Positions 27,742 to 36,867 of a stretch of DNA of 64,000 nt are shown here, piece by piece. Below the pieces are notes generated by a model. The model ran no database searches, was not told the DNA's origin, and worked only from the letters and a program-made list of their open reading frames with translations. This stretch comes from an uncultured Flavobacteriales bacterium (lineage in GTDB: Bacteria; Bacteroidota; Bacteroidia; Flavobacteriales_D; Crocinitomicaceae), in assembly GCA_903939755.1 (NCBI GenBank), contig CAJAII010000007.1, positions 32,672-96,671 of the forward strand, in the 5' to 3' direction. Both the position numbers and the translations under genes were made by a program. Within the stretch, counting starts at the first letter, position 1; every line of letters starts with the position of its first letter.

Positions 27742-28137
27742 TTATGCACAGGGAGGATGGAACACCTTGTTTAAGTGAGCATTCGAGAAATGACTGTTAT
27801 ATCTCGAACGGGTCAAATCTAGTTGAACTAGAAAAGGGGTTTGCTCGGAAATTTGGACATTTTGTGAAATGAAAAAACCTTCTAATTCCAATTGTTTAAT
27901 AAGCTTCAATTGCGTTTGTTGGTCATTATTCTTCTGAGCCAAGTCTACTTCAGCTTTTCGAAGTTGTTTCGCCAAATAACATTTTCCATTACATTTTAAG
28001 GCAGGTCGATTTCGGTTCTCACAGGATAAGCGAACAATTTCTTGTTGATTGATGTGAAAATAAACCAACCAAGTTGTGGTGTAAATGAATTTTCCACAGA
28101 ACAACAAAAGCAAGAAAATTGCAACTACCTTTTTCAC
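27742..28137 (-). CDS. Small Cys-containing membrane-anchored protein
   Basis: 131 residues. An N-terminal hydrophobic segment (about 4-26) anchors or exports it. Then comes SCENRNRPALKCNGKCYL (about 38-55), a three-cysteine motif I associate with small Bacteroidota proteins encoded next to metal-uptake or redox envelope genes. The remainder is Gln/Lys-rich, possibly coiled-coil, then a tail ending PPCA. Function is unknown. First gene of the putative three-gene unit running to 26387. Confidence 0.65.
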   Translation of the reverse strand: MKKVVAIFLLLLFCGKFIYTTTWLVYFHINQQEIVRLSCENRNRPALKCNGKCYLAKQLRKAEVDLAQKNNDQQTQLKLIKQLELEGFFISQNVQISEQTPFLVQLDLTRSRYNSHFSNAHLNKVFHPPCA

Positions 28138-28188
28138 AATGCAAAGCTAAGCATTATTGAATTAGTTGTCACACGATTTGTGACAACT

Positions 28189-30156
28189 CTAATTTTTTGT
28201 TTTTTCAGGTGCAATATAGGAGTTGAAATTTGCAAAGAACACCAATTTTTGCCGTGTTAATTTCTTGAAAGCATTAAAGAAATCATCGTCAATCAATTTG
28301 CTTGGGTAAGTCAGCCAAAACCGATTGTAACCCTCATCGGTTTCTATACTTGAAAATCCCCTTATTCTAGCTTTTAGCCAGAATTTAACTGGATAATCTG
28401 CGTCTATGTCTATGGCGGCAATTACTTTGTTGTCGCAATAGTTTATCCTTTGTAGATTACGGTTGGTATAGAATAGTTGGCTAACAAATGAAATACTGCT
28501 ATCTCTCACCAATTGTTTCAATACCTTTCTTCTCGTTTTGTCATCCAAATTTTGCAGGCTAAAACATCGTTGAATTTCATCAATCCAAAAAGTGGAAATT
28601 TCTGGATACTGCTTTTGCAATGCTGTTATGTAGCCGTTTGTTAATTCGTACTTGTTTTCATTACTTGACTTTAAAATTCGGTCATTTAAGATAATGGTAT
28701 ATTGGTTTTTGACAACTTCAAATGGTATTTCGTAGCGGTCAATTTTCAGCGTTCTTTCATTAGGTTTGAGAAGATAAAACGCTATATCTGTATAAATCGA
28801 AAGTTGCTTGTATTTCAAATCAATGTCAAATTGGGTAGAATCAGTGTAAGCAACAATTTTTTCTGTTTTTGGATTAATAAACAAGCTAATTTCATTATTC
28901 GCTGCATCCATTATTGGTTCTTTCCAACTGCCATTTTCAAAAACTTTCACCTTGAAATGATTATGTTCTAAGCCATAGGTATCATCCAATGCGGTCAGGG
29001 AAATAGATTTGGAATACCCAACCAGCTCACTTTCAATAGTCCCTTCTTTATAATGTACCCAATGGCCCACTCTTCGATTGGTATCCTTGTCTAGTATGGT
29101 TCCTTTAATACTTATTTGTCCGGAAGGATATGTAAAAACTACAGTAGAAAATCTTGCATTGGGTTGGTTACCAATGGCATAATTTACGGAACTATCCGGA
29201 CGATAATAGACTATGGAATTGTTGCTAATAGTAGGAATATTTACATCGAATGATAGGATAGATCGATCGGTCAATGTGAGGGCACAGTGGAAATAATTGG
29301 TCGTAAAATCATAACTATCTTCTCTTAAAATGCCATTGAAAATTAGGGGCGTTTTTTGTTTTGGTAATAAAGTTGGATTGATACTGAAGAACGCTTTGCT
29401 AGCACTTTGTACTTGGGTGATGTAAAGCGTATCGTCACACGTATTGTATAGCCAAAAGGTATCCTTAACTTGTAATTTTGTATCGTTTCCTATCACTGCT
29501 TTTAAAGGAAGTTGGTGTGATTTTTTATCCACCGAGATAAAATTGCTCGAAGGATATTTTATTTTGGGTGGTATGGGTTCGAATAGTGCTTCGTTTGTAT
29601 CGATAAGTAACCACTTTTTATTTTCTAGTTGATAGGTGTAGGTAATTCTTGATTTGGCTGATGTTTTAAAGACATATCGCCTCAACGACTTCAACTGCTC
29701 GTCAAAAAAGACGTCATTGTGATTGCTCAATGTGGTGTCAAGGTAATATGATTTTTTGGTGGAATCAAAGAGGTAGAAATTTCTTTTAGTTCTAGCGCAA
29801 AAATGTATTGGGTCATACCAGCTGTCCATTAATACAGAGAAATCTTTTGCTTCTGCAATTTTTCGCTTGTAAAAATCGATATACTTTACATTGTATTTAT
29901 TTTCTTTATCTTGTATTATTAATTTACTTGGAATGTCTATTTCTTGGATAAGATTTCCTGTTGTTGAATCATATATTTTAGCACCAGAAATACGATACCC
30001 ACTGCTTGCTTCGCTTTTAGATTCAGGTATTTCATTAAACTCAAATTGAACAGTATATACCAAGTCGTATTTTTCTACAACTGGATCTACTTGTTGTGCA
30101 AACATGGAATTCACCAAAAAAAGCAGCACTGATGAAAAAATAATTTTTATGGTCAC
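28189..30156 (-). CDS. Secreted hypothetical protein with toxin-repeat-like segment
   Basis: 655 residues. It starts at a GTG (30154-30156); the next Met, at residue 18, would delete the signal peptide, which runs to about residue 21 (SMFAQ). Mid-protein, GQISIKGTILDKDTNR then VGHWVHYKEG (about 345-375) resembles the G-x-W-x-x-Y pattern of MORN-like repeats seen in Bacteroidota surface proteins. No catalytic motif is evident. It lies 51 bp upstream of the small Cys protein and reads the same way, but no functional link can be claimed. Confidence 0.65.
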   Translation of the reverse strand: MTIKIIFSSVLLFLVNSMFAQQVDPVVEKYDLVYTVQFEFNEIPESKSEASSGYRISGAKIYDSTTGNLIQEIDIPSKLIIQDKENKYNVKYIDFYKRKIAEAKDFSVLMDSWYDPIHFCARTKRNFYLFDSTKKSYYLDTTLSNHNDVFFDEQLKSLRRYVFKTSAKSRITYTYQLENKKWLLIDTNEALFEPIPPKIKYPSSNFISVDKKSHQLPLKAVIGNDTKLQVKDTFWLYNTCDDTLYITQVQSASKAFFSINPTLLPKQKTPLIFNGILREDSYDFTTNYFHCALTLTDRSILSFDVNIPTISNNSIVYYRPDSSVNYAIGNQPNARFSTVVFTYPSGQISIKGTILDKDTNRRVGHWVHYKEGTIESELVGYSKSISLTALDDTYGLEHNHFKVKVFENGSWKEPIMDAANNEISLFINPKTEKIVAYTDSTQFDIDLKYKQLSIYTDIAFYLLKPNERTLKIDRYEIPFEVVKNQYTIILNDRILKSSNENKYELTNGYITALQKQYPEISTFWIDEIQRCFSLQNLDDKTRRKVLKQLVRDSSISFVSQLFYTNRNLQRINYCDNKVIAAIDIDADYPVKFWLKARIRGFSSIETDEGYNRFWLTYPSKLIDDDFFNAFKKLTRQKLVFFANFNSYIAPEKTKN

Positions 30157-30262
30157 CTTGATTCGTTTTTAGCAAGATGAAACAAATATAAACTATCCAC
30201 TTCTATAAGTAACTGCTTTTATCTACCTTCTCAGATTATTCGGTTGTAAAATAGGTTGATTC

Positions 30263-30898
30263 TTAATGCATTGTCTCAGGATAAAATTGTACTTCACCTG
30301 TTGAGATGTCATGCATTCCTCCAATAATTCCAATTTGTCCACTATTAATCATTTCACTTAGGATGGGGCTACGTTCCATTATTGCTTGAACGGTCTGTTT
30401 AACATTTATCGTCGCTACATTTTCAACGAAAACTGAATTGTTTGCATTCCGATTTTCCTTTGTCTGTGTTTCACTGTCAACGGCAGGTGATATTTTGCTC
30501 AATAAGGCTGTTAAGTTACCCATTTCAACATGGTCACAAGCACCTTTTATTGCGCCACATTTTGTGTGACCTAAAACAACAATAATTTTTGAACCTGCCA
30601 CTTTACAACCAAATTCCATACTGCCTAAAATATCCTCATTAACAATGTTTCCAGCAATACGCACACTGAATACGTCACCAAGGCCTTGGTCGAAAATAAG
30701 TTCGGCAGACGTTCGACTGTCAATACAGCTTAAGATAACTGCAAAGGGATGCTGGCCGTCAGATGTTTCGTTTGCTTGTTGTAAAAGATTTCGGTTAACC
30801 TTGAGGTTATTTACAAATCTTTTATTCCCTTCTTTTAATAAGTCTAGTGCCATAATTGGGGTGATGGCCGTTTGCATTTCTTTTGTTAATGTTTTCAT
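30263..30898 (-). CDS. Beta-class carbonic anhydrase
   Basis: 211 residues. Zinc ligands of the beta class are visible: Cys58 with Asp60 and Arg62 in SCIDSR, and His111/Cys114 in GHTKCGA. It interconverts CO2 and bicarbonate. No signal peptide is present, so it should act in the cytoplasm. The gene starts 20 bp after the bestrophin stop, so the channel and enzyme are almost certainly co-expressed, suggesting bicarbonate delivered or removed through the channel is equilibrated by this enzyme. Regulation by the divergent TetR protein is likely (see palindrome at 31857). Confidence 0.95.
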   Translation of the reverse strand: MKTLTKEMQTAITPIMALDLLKEGNKRFVNNLKVNRNLLQQANETSDGQHPFAVILSCIDSRTSAELIFDQGLGDVFSVRIAGNIVNEDILGSMEFGCKVAGSKIIVVLGHTKCGAIKGACDHVEMGNLTALLSKISPAVDSETQTKENRNANNSVFVENVATINVKQTVQAIMERSPILSEMINSGQIGIIGGMHDISTGEVQFYPETMH

Positions 30899-30918
30899 TT
30901 TTTTTGATGTTTAATTGT

Positions 30919-31809
30919 TTATAATATGTAAAATTTTTCTGCTTGGTGTGCTTTTGGGATTTCGGTATCTTTTAATAGCTGCTTTAAATTAATTTCTATA
31001 GTTCTTGCAATAGCCGTCATAGCGGTATCTGTTGGCCTGTTTTCAAAAGGATCTTGCATATGTCTAGCTGATTTTTCTAATAAGAAAAATGATGCTGAAA
31101 TAGCCACTAAAAGCGGTGTCTCAAATAACCCATCAACTCGTAATGAAATAGCAAGAGTGATAACAAAAAGGTAAATTAAACCTTGAAGGAATAGTCGATA
31201 GGTAACTGGGAATATAGTCGTTTTGATTCGCTCACATTTTCCTTGCGCATCACAAAGACGCACAAGAGTATTGTCTAATTGTATTTGCGAAAATAGATCT
31301 AATTGATTGGTATCTTTAAGTTGTTTTATAGCTCTAGCGTTCTGTTGTAGTAAGGCTAACGGTTTATTATCGTGCTGCATGATTTCGCTTAAGTCCTCCT
31401 CAGAGATAAAATTATTCAAGTTTTTAGTGGGATCTAAACCTCGCAGCGATTGACCTAAAGCATAACACCAAGCTATTTGTCTAAAAGCAATTTTTTTGAT
31501 TACTTCGTCATTTCCGTTTGCAGTTAAGGTTTGTAATTGAATGACTAAACTTCTAGAGTCGTTAACGATTGCTCCCCATACTTTTCGGGCTTCCCACCAT
31601 CTTTCGTAAGATTGACTTAGTTTAAAAGAGAGTAGAATGGAAATGGCGGTTCCTATAAAAGCAGGAATAGTCAACGGCATTTCAGGTAATAGTGCTTTAT
31701 ACCTGTCGGTAATAAAAAGCGCCGATAGGGAAACAACAAGTACAATCGACAAGTCGTATTTCACCTTATTTAATATGTAGATTAATGGTATTCGTTTGTT
31801 AAGTAGCAT
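30919..31809 (-). CDS. Bestrophin-family anion channel
   Basis: 296 residues, the usual size of bacterial bestrophins. Two N-terminal membrane helices (about 20-65) include the neck region IPAFIGTAISILLSFKLSQ, then SYERWWEARKVWG (about 68-80), a bestrophin signature, and a second pair of helices near 215-245. Bacterial homologues form pentameric channels; eukaryotic ones pass chloride and bicarbonate. Co-transcription with carbonic anhydrase points to bicarbonate. A perfect -7 element lies 22 bp upstream, with a palindrome over the expected -33 position. Confidence 0.9.
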   Translation of the reverse strand: MLLNKRIPLIYILNKVKYDLSIVLVVSLSALFITDRYKALLPEMPLTIPAFIGTAISILLSFKLSQSYERWWEARKVWGAIVNDSRSLVIQLQTLTANGNDEVIKKIAFRQIAWCYALGQSLRGLDPTKNLNNFISEEDLSEIMQHDNKPLALLQQNARAIKQLKDTNQLDLFSQIQLDNTLVRLCDAQGKCERIKTTIFPVTYRLFLQGLIYLFVITLAISLRVDGLFETPLLVAISASFFLLEKSARHMQDPFENRPTDTAMTAIARTIEINLKQLLKDTEIPKAHQAEKFYIL

Positions 31810-31831
31810 TTTTGAATTTGTAAGTTCGATG

Positions 31832-31839
31832 CAAAGATA
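31832..31839 (-). promoter_or_regulatory. -7 element (TATCTTTG) for bestrophin-carbonic anhydrase
   Basis: Perfect TAnnTTTG on the minus strand, 22 bp before the bestrophin start. The palindrome at 31857-31871 begins 17 bp upstream, where the -33 element would be. Confidence 0.55.
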
Positions 31840-31856
31840 GGAATAGTTTTTAAAAA

Positions 31857-31871
31857 GATAGTAATACTATC
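31857..31871. promoter_or_regulatory. Palindromic candidate operator of the TetR regulator
   Basis: GATAGT-AAT-ACTATC, 6-bp perfect arms with a 3-bp centre. It lies between the divergent promoters: over the expected -33 region of bestrophin and 26 bp upstream of the TetR-gene -7 element. This is the placement expected for TetR repression of both genes. Binding is inferred. Confidence 0.55.
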
Positions 31872-31897
31872 ATAAATAATTGTAAATATATTTTTTG

Positions 31898-31905
31898 TAG
31901 CTTTG
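31898..31905 (+). promoter_or_regulatory. -7 element (TAGCTTTG) for the TetR gene
   Basis: Perfect TAnnTTTG, 34 bp before the first ATG (31940). A TTG at 31880-31882 is a possible, slightly short-spaced -33 element. Confidence 0.5.
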
Positions 31906-31939
31906 TTACTTCTTCAAGCTACTATAAAAACACATATAG

Positions 31940-32620
31940 ATGAAATTACAATTACACATAAAAATGAATGAGGCATTGTTCCTTCGAAATCCAGAGAGTT
32001 CGGAATTAGGAAAGAACATTCTTAAGCACAGTGTTCAACTAATTAGTAAAACGGGTTTTGAGGCTTTTACATTCAAAAAACTGGCAGAGGATATTGGCAC
32101 AACCGAAGCAGGTATTTACAGATACTTTGAAAACAAGCATAAATTATTGGTTTATCTTACGGCTTGGTATTGGGCTTGGCTTGAATTTCAGATAAGTTTT
32201 CATACGAATAACATGAATGACCCGGCTGAAAAACTTAAAAGGGTTATTAAACTTTTAGCAACAACGGTGGAAGATGATGAAAAAACAAATTATATAGACG
32301 AAAGTTTACTCTATCAGATCATTATTGCTGAGGGTTCCAAGGCTTATTTGACAAAACAAGTTGGTGAGGATAATAAGCAGCAATTTTTTAAGCCATACAA
32401 AGATTTATGTGCCGTAGTTGGCACCATTATTCTAGCGTGTTGCCCGAATTATAAATACCCTAAGTCCTTAGCCTCTACCATTATTGAAATGGCACATTTT
32501 CAAAACTTTTTTATGAATAACCTGCCGTCGCTTACTGATTTTAGTGAAAGTAAAGAGGAAAGCGAAATAATTGCTTTTTTAAATGATTTGGTCTTTAACA
32601 GCTTGAAGAATGCTCAGTGA
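31940..32620 (+). CDS. TetR/AcrR family transcriptional regulator
   Basis: 226 residues. The DNA-binding N-terminus contains the TetR helix-turn-helix: FTFKKLAEDIGTTEAGIYRY followed by FENKHKLL (about 47-74). The ligand-binding C-terminal half (about 80-226) starts with an aromatic YLTAWYWAWLEFQ. A second ATG at 31964 is also a possible start. It is transcribed divergently from bestrophin and carbonic anhydrase, with a palindrome between, so it most likely represses that operon and itself. The effector is unknown. Confidence 0.9.
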   Translation: MKLQLHIKMNEALFLRNPESSELGKNILKHSVQLISKTGFEAFTFKKLAEDIGTTEAGIYRYFENKHKLLVYLTAWYWAWLEFQISFHTNNMNDPAEKLKRVIKLLATTVEDDEKTNYIDESLLYQIIIAEGSKAYLTKQVGEDNKQQFFKPYKDLCAVVGTIILACCPNYKYPKSLASTIIEMAHFQNFFMNNLPSLTDFSESKEESEIIAFLNDLVFNSLKNAQ

Positions 32621-32807
32621 ATTAACTACATTGATCAGATGAAGTTGTGTCTTATGAAAAATTCTTGTTCCTAATTAGCCTGCTTTGACGAAAGACTGCG
32701 TAAATTTGAAATGAAAAAAAAAAGTTTATAAAAAGGTCAAATACAATAATTAGTTTATTTCATAAAATTTGGTGGTAATTGTCCTTTACAAATAATAACA
32801 GATATTG

Positions 32808-33914
32808 ATGCAGAAGAGTCATTCAAATCACCTTGCTTATTTATGCAGTTCTGTGAGCTGGGGAGGCTTAGAGATGAACCAACTTAAGAATGCAAGTTGG
32901 ATGAAAGAACGAGGGAATAACGTTTTGATGATCTGTAAAAAAAACTCACCTGTTGCTCAATCCTGTTTATCTGTTGGGATTCCTGTCGCATACATAGAAG
33001 ACCACCGAAAGTATTATGATTTCAAGGCGGGTAAAAATCTTGCAAAAATTCTCAATCAATTTATCATTACGCATCTTATAATTCGAGATACACGTGACCT
33101 AAGCGTCAGTGTAATTGCCAAACGAAGAGCGGATCACAAAGTACATTTATCTTATTTCATGGAAATGCAAATGGGTGTTTCCAAAAAGAATATATTTCAC
33201 ACTATTCGATACTATGGATTGGACGCTTGGTGTTGTCCACTAATTGGTTTAGTTAATCAAGTGAAATCATTGACCAGAATTGCTAAAAATAAAATTCATT
33301 TTATTCCTTCAGGTCTTGATTTATCTCGGTTTTCGAATAATGTATCCAAAGAAACAGCTAGAAAAACGCTCGATCTTCCTCCACATAAAATAATTATTGG
33401 CTTGAGTGGTCGATTTGATCCTTTTAAAGGACATCTAATATTACTTGAAGCAATTCACCTCCTGGATAATAAGGATGTTAATGTCTGTTTTTTGGGAGAG
33501 CCAACCAAAGGTTCGGGGCAAGAGTATACGGATCAAATAAATCAAACGATTGAAAAATACAAATTAACGGACCGTGTTTTTATACGACCATTCCGACAAG
33601 ATATTGAAGTATTTTATGCTGCCATTGATCTTTTTGTCATGGCATCCAAAGCAGAAACCTTCGGAATGGTAACGATTGAGGCAATGGCTTCCGGCGTTCC
33701 TGTAATTGCCAGTAATGGGGGAGGAAGTCCTGAAATTTTAGGAGAAGGGAAGTTTGGGCGCTTATTTGAAGCGCTGAACCCCGGCAGTCTTTCGGATCAA
33801 ATCAACGCATTTCTTGAGGAAGAAAAAATGGATCAGTCGAAACTACTTGATGCGGTAGCTATCTATGATCATCACAAGGTGTGCGAAAAAGTGGAAAATG
33901 TACTTGGTTTATAA
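32808..33914 (+). CDS. Glycosyltransferase family 4
   Basis: 368 residues from the ATG at 32808 (a TTG precedes it directly in frame). The acceptor domain begins LAYLCSSVSWGGLEMNQL with the GG loop. The donor domain has IIGLSGRFDPFKGHL (about 194-208), and the E-x7-E region ETFGMVTIEAMASGVPVI (about 284-301) is intact. It should act on a nucleotide sugar in glycan synthesis. It stands alone in a 184-bp-spaced position, convergent with the FkbM-type gene, so its pathway is unclear. Confidence 0.88.
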   Translation: MQKSHSNHLAYLCSSVSWGGLEMNQLKNASWMKERGNNVLMICKKNSPVAQSCLSVGIPVAYIEDHRKYYDFKAGKNLAKILNQFIITHLIIRDTRDLSVSVIAKRRADHKVHLSYFMEMQMGVSKKNIFHTIRYYGLDAWCCPLIGLVNQVKSLTRIAKNKIHFIPSGLDLSRFSNNVSKETARKTLDLPPHKIIIGLSGRFDPFKGHLILLEAIHLLDNKDVNVCFLGEPTKGSGQEYTDQINQTIEKYKLTDRVFIRPFRQDIEVFYAAIDLFVMASKAETFGMVTIEAMASGVPVIASNGGGSPEILGEGKFGRLFEALNPGSLSDQINAFLEEEKMDQSKLLDAVAIYDHHKVCEKVENVLGL

Positions 33915-33923
33915 TACTACTAA

Positions 33924-34757
33924 TTACATACGATCCTTGTGAATCGCTAACATTTCAAAATGTTTTTTATCGTTCATTTGATCTTTGGAAATTTCCACTT
34001 TCAATCCCCCGTCTTCAAAATTCTCTAGATAATAAAGTGTGTACCCGAATCCAGCGGTAATAAGAAATAATTCATCTCTTTCTGCTGGAGTAAGCTTTTT
34101 ATAACACTCAATCATCAGGTTAGGCTTGTACGTTTCTAAGATTTTTGGAATTGTTTTTAAGATTTCTTTATCATAACCTTCGGCATCTATCTTGATTAAA
34201 TCCAATTTATCTAATCGGTCGGCATAATTTTTATAAAGAAAATCCTCTAGGTTCTTTCCTTGAACCTCCAGTTCATAATTGTGATTATGCTTTTGGTTTT
34301 GAATTTCAGAAAGAAAACCACCATTACAAAATGAAGCGTCAGAATAATTGAATACAAAACTCCCTTCTTCTTTTGTAGCAGCAAAACAGTAGGCATCAAT
34401 TGACGTAATTTCTTTATTCAAACTTGCATTTTTCTCAAGAATTTTAAAGACATATTTATTTGGCTCCAGTCCAATTACCAATCCTTCTTTTCCTACTGCG
34501 ATAGCCATTGGTACAGTTGTGTCGCCGGTATGTGTGCCAATATCAACAATTACCCCACCTTTTCGGGCCAGTTCTCGGTAAAAGTCAACATGGGAAATTG
34601 TTAAAATAACAGGTTTTTCTGATGGATGCAACCACTGAGCAAATTCCACTTTTCCAATTCCATCAATTTCAAATGTTTTAACTTCGCTACCATATTCCAA
34701 TACTCCTTGACGAGCTTGCTTGAATTTCGCTAATTGCTTTTTTAAAAAGTGTAACAT
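33924..34757 (-). CDS. FkbM family methyltransferase
   Basis: 277 residues from the ATG at 34757, preferred over the upstream frame opening because MLHFLKKQ matches a normal start and the extension is AT-rich and unsupported. The SAM-binding motif VIVDIGTHTGDTTVPM (about 87-102) is followed by VIGLEPNKYVFKILEKNA (about 112-129) and the acidic DLIKIDAEGYDKEIL (about 200-214), the FkbM pattern. It probably O-methylates a sugar or lipid. Convergent with the GT4 gene, which suggests but does not prove a shared glycan role. Confidence 0.88.
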   Translation of the reverse strand: MLHFLKKQLAKFKQARQGVLEYGSEVKTFEIDGIGKVEFAQWLHPSEKPVILTISHVDFYRELARKGGVIVDIGTHTGDTTVPMAIAVGKEGLVIGLEPNKYVFKILEKNASLNKEITSIDAYCFAATKEEGSFVFNYSDASFCNGGFLSEIQNQKHNHNYELEVQGKNLEDFLYKNYADRLDKLDLIKIDAEGYDKEILKTIPKILETYKPNLMIECYKKLTPAERDELFLITAGFGYTLYYLENFEDGGLKVEISKDQMNDKKHFEMLAIHKDRM

Positions 34758-34871
34758 ATTGTTTATTTTATTTAATGTAATTATGACTTGGCATTCAAAA
34801 ATTATCAAACAAGCAACTATTCAACCGTTTTTTTAAGTTGGATTATTCTTAATTGGCTGGATTTATAACTA

Positions 34872-34959
34872 AGTTTTCCCTCTCCAAAGTTAACTATTTA
34901 TTGGTCTGCAGGCAAAAAATGGCTTTTTAATTTTGAGAAGGGGAGGCTGGGGTAAAACT
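34872..34959 (-). repeat. Weak attC-like imperfect hairpin (site 0)
   Basis: AGTTTT (34872-34877) pairs with AAAACT (34954-34959), with partial pairing of CCCTCTCC to GGGGAG inside. It lies between the FkbM-type gene and the first cassette-like gene. It lacks the TAACGTTTTG block, so this is the weakest candidate. Confidence 0.25.
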
Positions 34960-35030
34960 AAATGTGTCAACATGGAAGTAGGTTTAAAATAAAGAATTTC
35001 CATTTATTGCAACTAGGTTTTTTGCTGTCA

Positions 35031-35786
35031 TTATTCAATGTCTGGAAAGCATTGGGACCCAATTGCACCGCCACCATATTCCAACACAATGTTGTCCTTG
35101 TAGAAAATATATTCGCATCCGTTATTATATTTATCCTTTTCTTCTTCCGTCAAAGATTTATCGAAAATCAAATACGAATATTTACCCATTCCACTTCTTG
35201 CATAGCCAATTTCAATCGCATCTTTGTTATAAACTGAAATGCAATTGGCTTTATCTAGATACATTTTAAGATCCCGAAGGTCTTGCCGTTTTAAGGTTGT
35301 CAAATGCAATAAACTATCCAGTTTTGTTGAATTCAATTCAATATTCGATTCTTGAAAAATTACGACATAATCATTGGTTTCTTTGTTTTTGCAAAACGCC
35401 CAAAAGTCGATACTTTCGTCCATCTTTAACATCTTGTCAGGTGGATTAAATTCAATAAAGATTACATAATTAGCTGGCACAATGTTCTTAAAATAAGTCT
35501 TTAGTGCTATAATATTTGCGTAATTGGTATCAATATTTTGGGTAAGTGCTTTTTTACTACTCGTTGGCATTGAAGTAAATAAGTCAAATAAGGCAAACAT
35601 TGTTGTTCGCTCTTCGGTGGTCATTTTATTGTATTCCTTCATAAATTCCTTGTGCATTTCTTTTGGCAAGTCATTCAACAACTTGCTTAATAAAGTGTCT
35701 TTTTCCACTTCATGTTTTGTCTTATCAACTTGTCCAACTAGTTGTAGGAAACTCAAACTAATCCAAATGGTAATAATATATTTCAT
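35031..35786 (-). CDS. Secreted hypothetical protein (cassette-like)
   Basis: 251 residues with a signal peptide (about 1-19, ending LVGQ). No family recognised. The body is mixed alpha/beta and ends with two cysteines, one in the tail SQCFPDIE. No enzymatic motif stands out. It is the last gene of the western run of minus-strand genes separated by attC-like spacers, with site 1 just upstream of its start. Confidence 0.6.
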   Translation of the reverse strand: MKYIITIWISLSFLQLVGQVDKTKHEVEKDTLLSKLLNDLPKEMHKEFMKEYNKMTTEERTTMFALFDLFTSMPTSSKKALTQNIDTNYANIIALKTYFKNIVPANYVIFIEFNPPDKMLKMDESIDFWAFCKNKETNDYVVIFQESNIELNSTKLDSLLHLTTLKRQDLRDLKMYLDKANCISVYNKDAIEIGYARSGMGKYSYLIFDKSLTEEEKDKYNNGCEYIFYKDNIVLEYGGGAIGSQCFPDIE

Positions 35787-35817
35787 TGTACTAAATGTGT
35801 GTTGTTATACTAATGGG

Positions 35818-35912
35818 TAAGCTTTTGTCGCTTTAAGCAATTATCGAACTTCCGAACCGATTATTTTCTGTTAAAGATAAAAAATCTTGCGAAATGGCAG
35901 TTGAAAACAGTA
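35818..35912 (-). repeat. attC-like spacer (site 1)
   Basis: Contains the shared block CCGATTATTTTCTG-TTAAAGAT (35857-35878), identical over 22 bp to site 2 at 36968-36989, flanked by GAACTTCC/GG-type sequence in both. Lies between the Fic stop and the next start. Confidence 0.5.
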
Positions 35913-35913
35913 A

Positions 35914-36867
35914 TTATTTCACTACATATTTCGTTTTATTGAGATGGCCAATACTTTCAAACATTTTCATTTCCATTCCTTTTTTCAAATCTCTGCTAGC
36001 TGTTGCAGATGAAATATCTTTAAAAATGTTCATGTAATCTTTTCGATTAAACGCTTTAATGCCGAGGTTCAAAAAGTAGTCTAAACGATCAGTATCTTTT
36101 AAAACCCTGTTATTATAATTCAGTAAATTATTCAATGATTTTTCAATGACATCAAGCATATATTCAATGAATATAGTTGACTTCCCAGATTTGTCACTTA
36201 ATGCTAAAGATTTATAATATTCATCTTGTGTTTTACTGATTAAGGTTTCGAATGGCAAAAATTCAAAAACAGGATATTCAGACATCAAAATTAGCGTTTG
36301 CCATAACCTTCCCATTCTACCATTACCATCAAGGAATGGATGAATGAATTCCATTTCGTAATGAAACACGCAACTTTTTATTAATGTTAATTCATCAGAA
36401 TCCTTCAGATAGTTGAACAAATCTTTCATTAAATGTGGAACATTCTCAAATGGAGGTGCTATGTGCTCAACGTTTGTTCCCTTAACTATTCCAACTCCTT
36501 GGGTTCTATATTTCCCAGAACTTTCTATTAATCCATTCATTAACTCGAAATGCGCTTTCAAAAAGCTTTTATCTGAAGAGAAATTATAGCGGTCTAATTT
36601 TTCATAAACATGGATAGCATTTAATACTTCTAAAACATCTTTTTCTGGACCAATAACTCTTTTATTTTCTATCAACGCTGTAATTTGCTCTTCGGTTAAG
36701 GTGTTACCTTCAATTTTTAAGGATGAATGAATAGTTTTTATTCGATTTTGCTTGCGAAGTAGCGGAGATTGTTTGGTAAGATAATTGGCTTTTACTTCTC
36801 CGATTTTTTCAGAAATAGAAGTGATTAACTTTAAAATTTTTGGCGTAATTTCGTAAGGTGGCTTCAT
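35914..36867 (-). CDS. Fic-domain protein, class II-type with C-terminal wHTH
   Basis: 317 residues from the ATG at 36867. The N-terminal inhibitory helix motif SSLKIEGN (about 48-55, S-x3-E-G/N) marks an autoinhibited Fic enzyme. The active site HPFLDGNGRMGR (about 176-187) is complete, so AMP or another nucleotide moiety can be transferred to target hydroxyls. A C-terminal region (about 270-317) looks like a winged helix ending in a strand. The frame extends to 36921, but that extension would translate two tandem palindromes (36867-36890) that look like operators, so the shorter start is preferred. Targets unknown; cassette-like context. Confidence 0.88.
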   Translation of the reverse strand: MKPPYEITPKILKLITSISEKIGEVKANYLTKQSPLLRKQNRIKTIHSSLKIEGNTLTEEQITALIENKRVIGPEKDVLEVLNAIHVYEKLDRYNFSSDKSFLKAHFELMNGLIESSGKYRTQGVGIVKGTNVEHIAPPFENVPHLMKDLFNYLKDSDELTLIKSCVFHYEMEFIHPFLDGNGRMGRLWQTLILMSEYPVFEFLPFETLISKTQDEYYKSLALSDKSGKSTIFIEYMLDVIEKSLNNLLNYNNRVLKDTDRLDYFLNLGIKAFNRKDYMNIFKDISSATASRDLKKGMEMKMFESIGHLNKTKYVVK

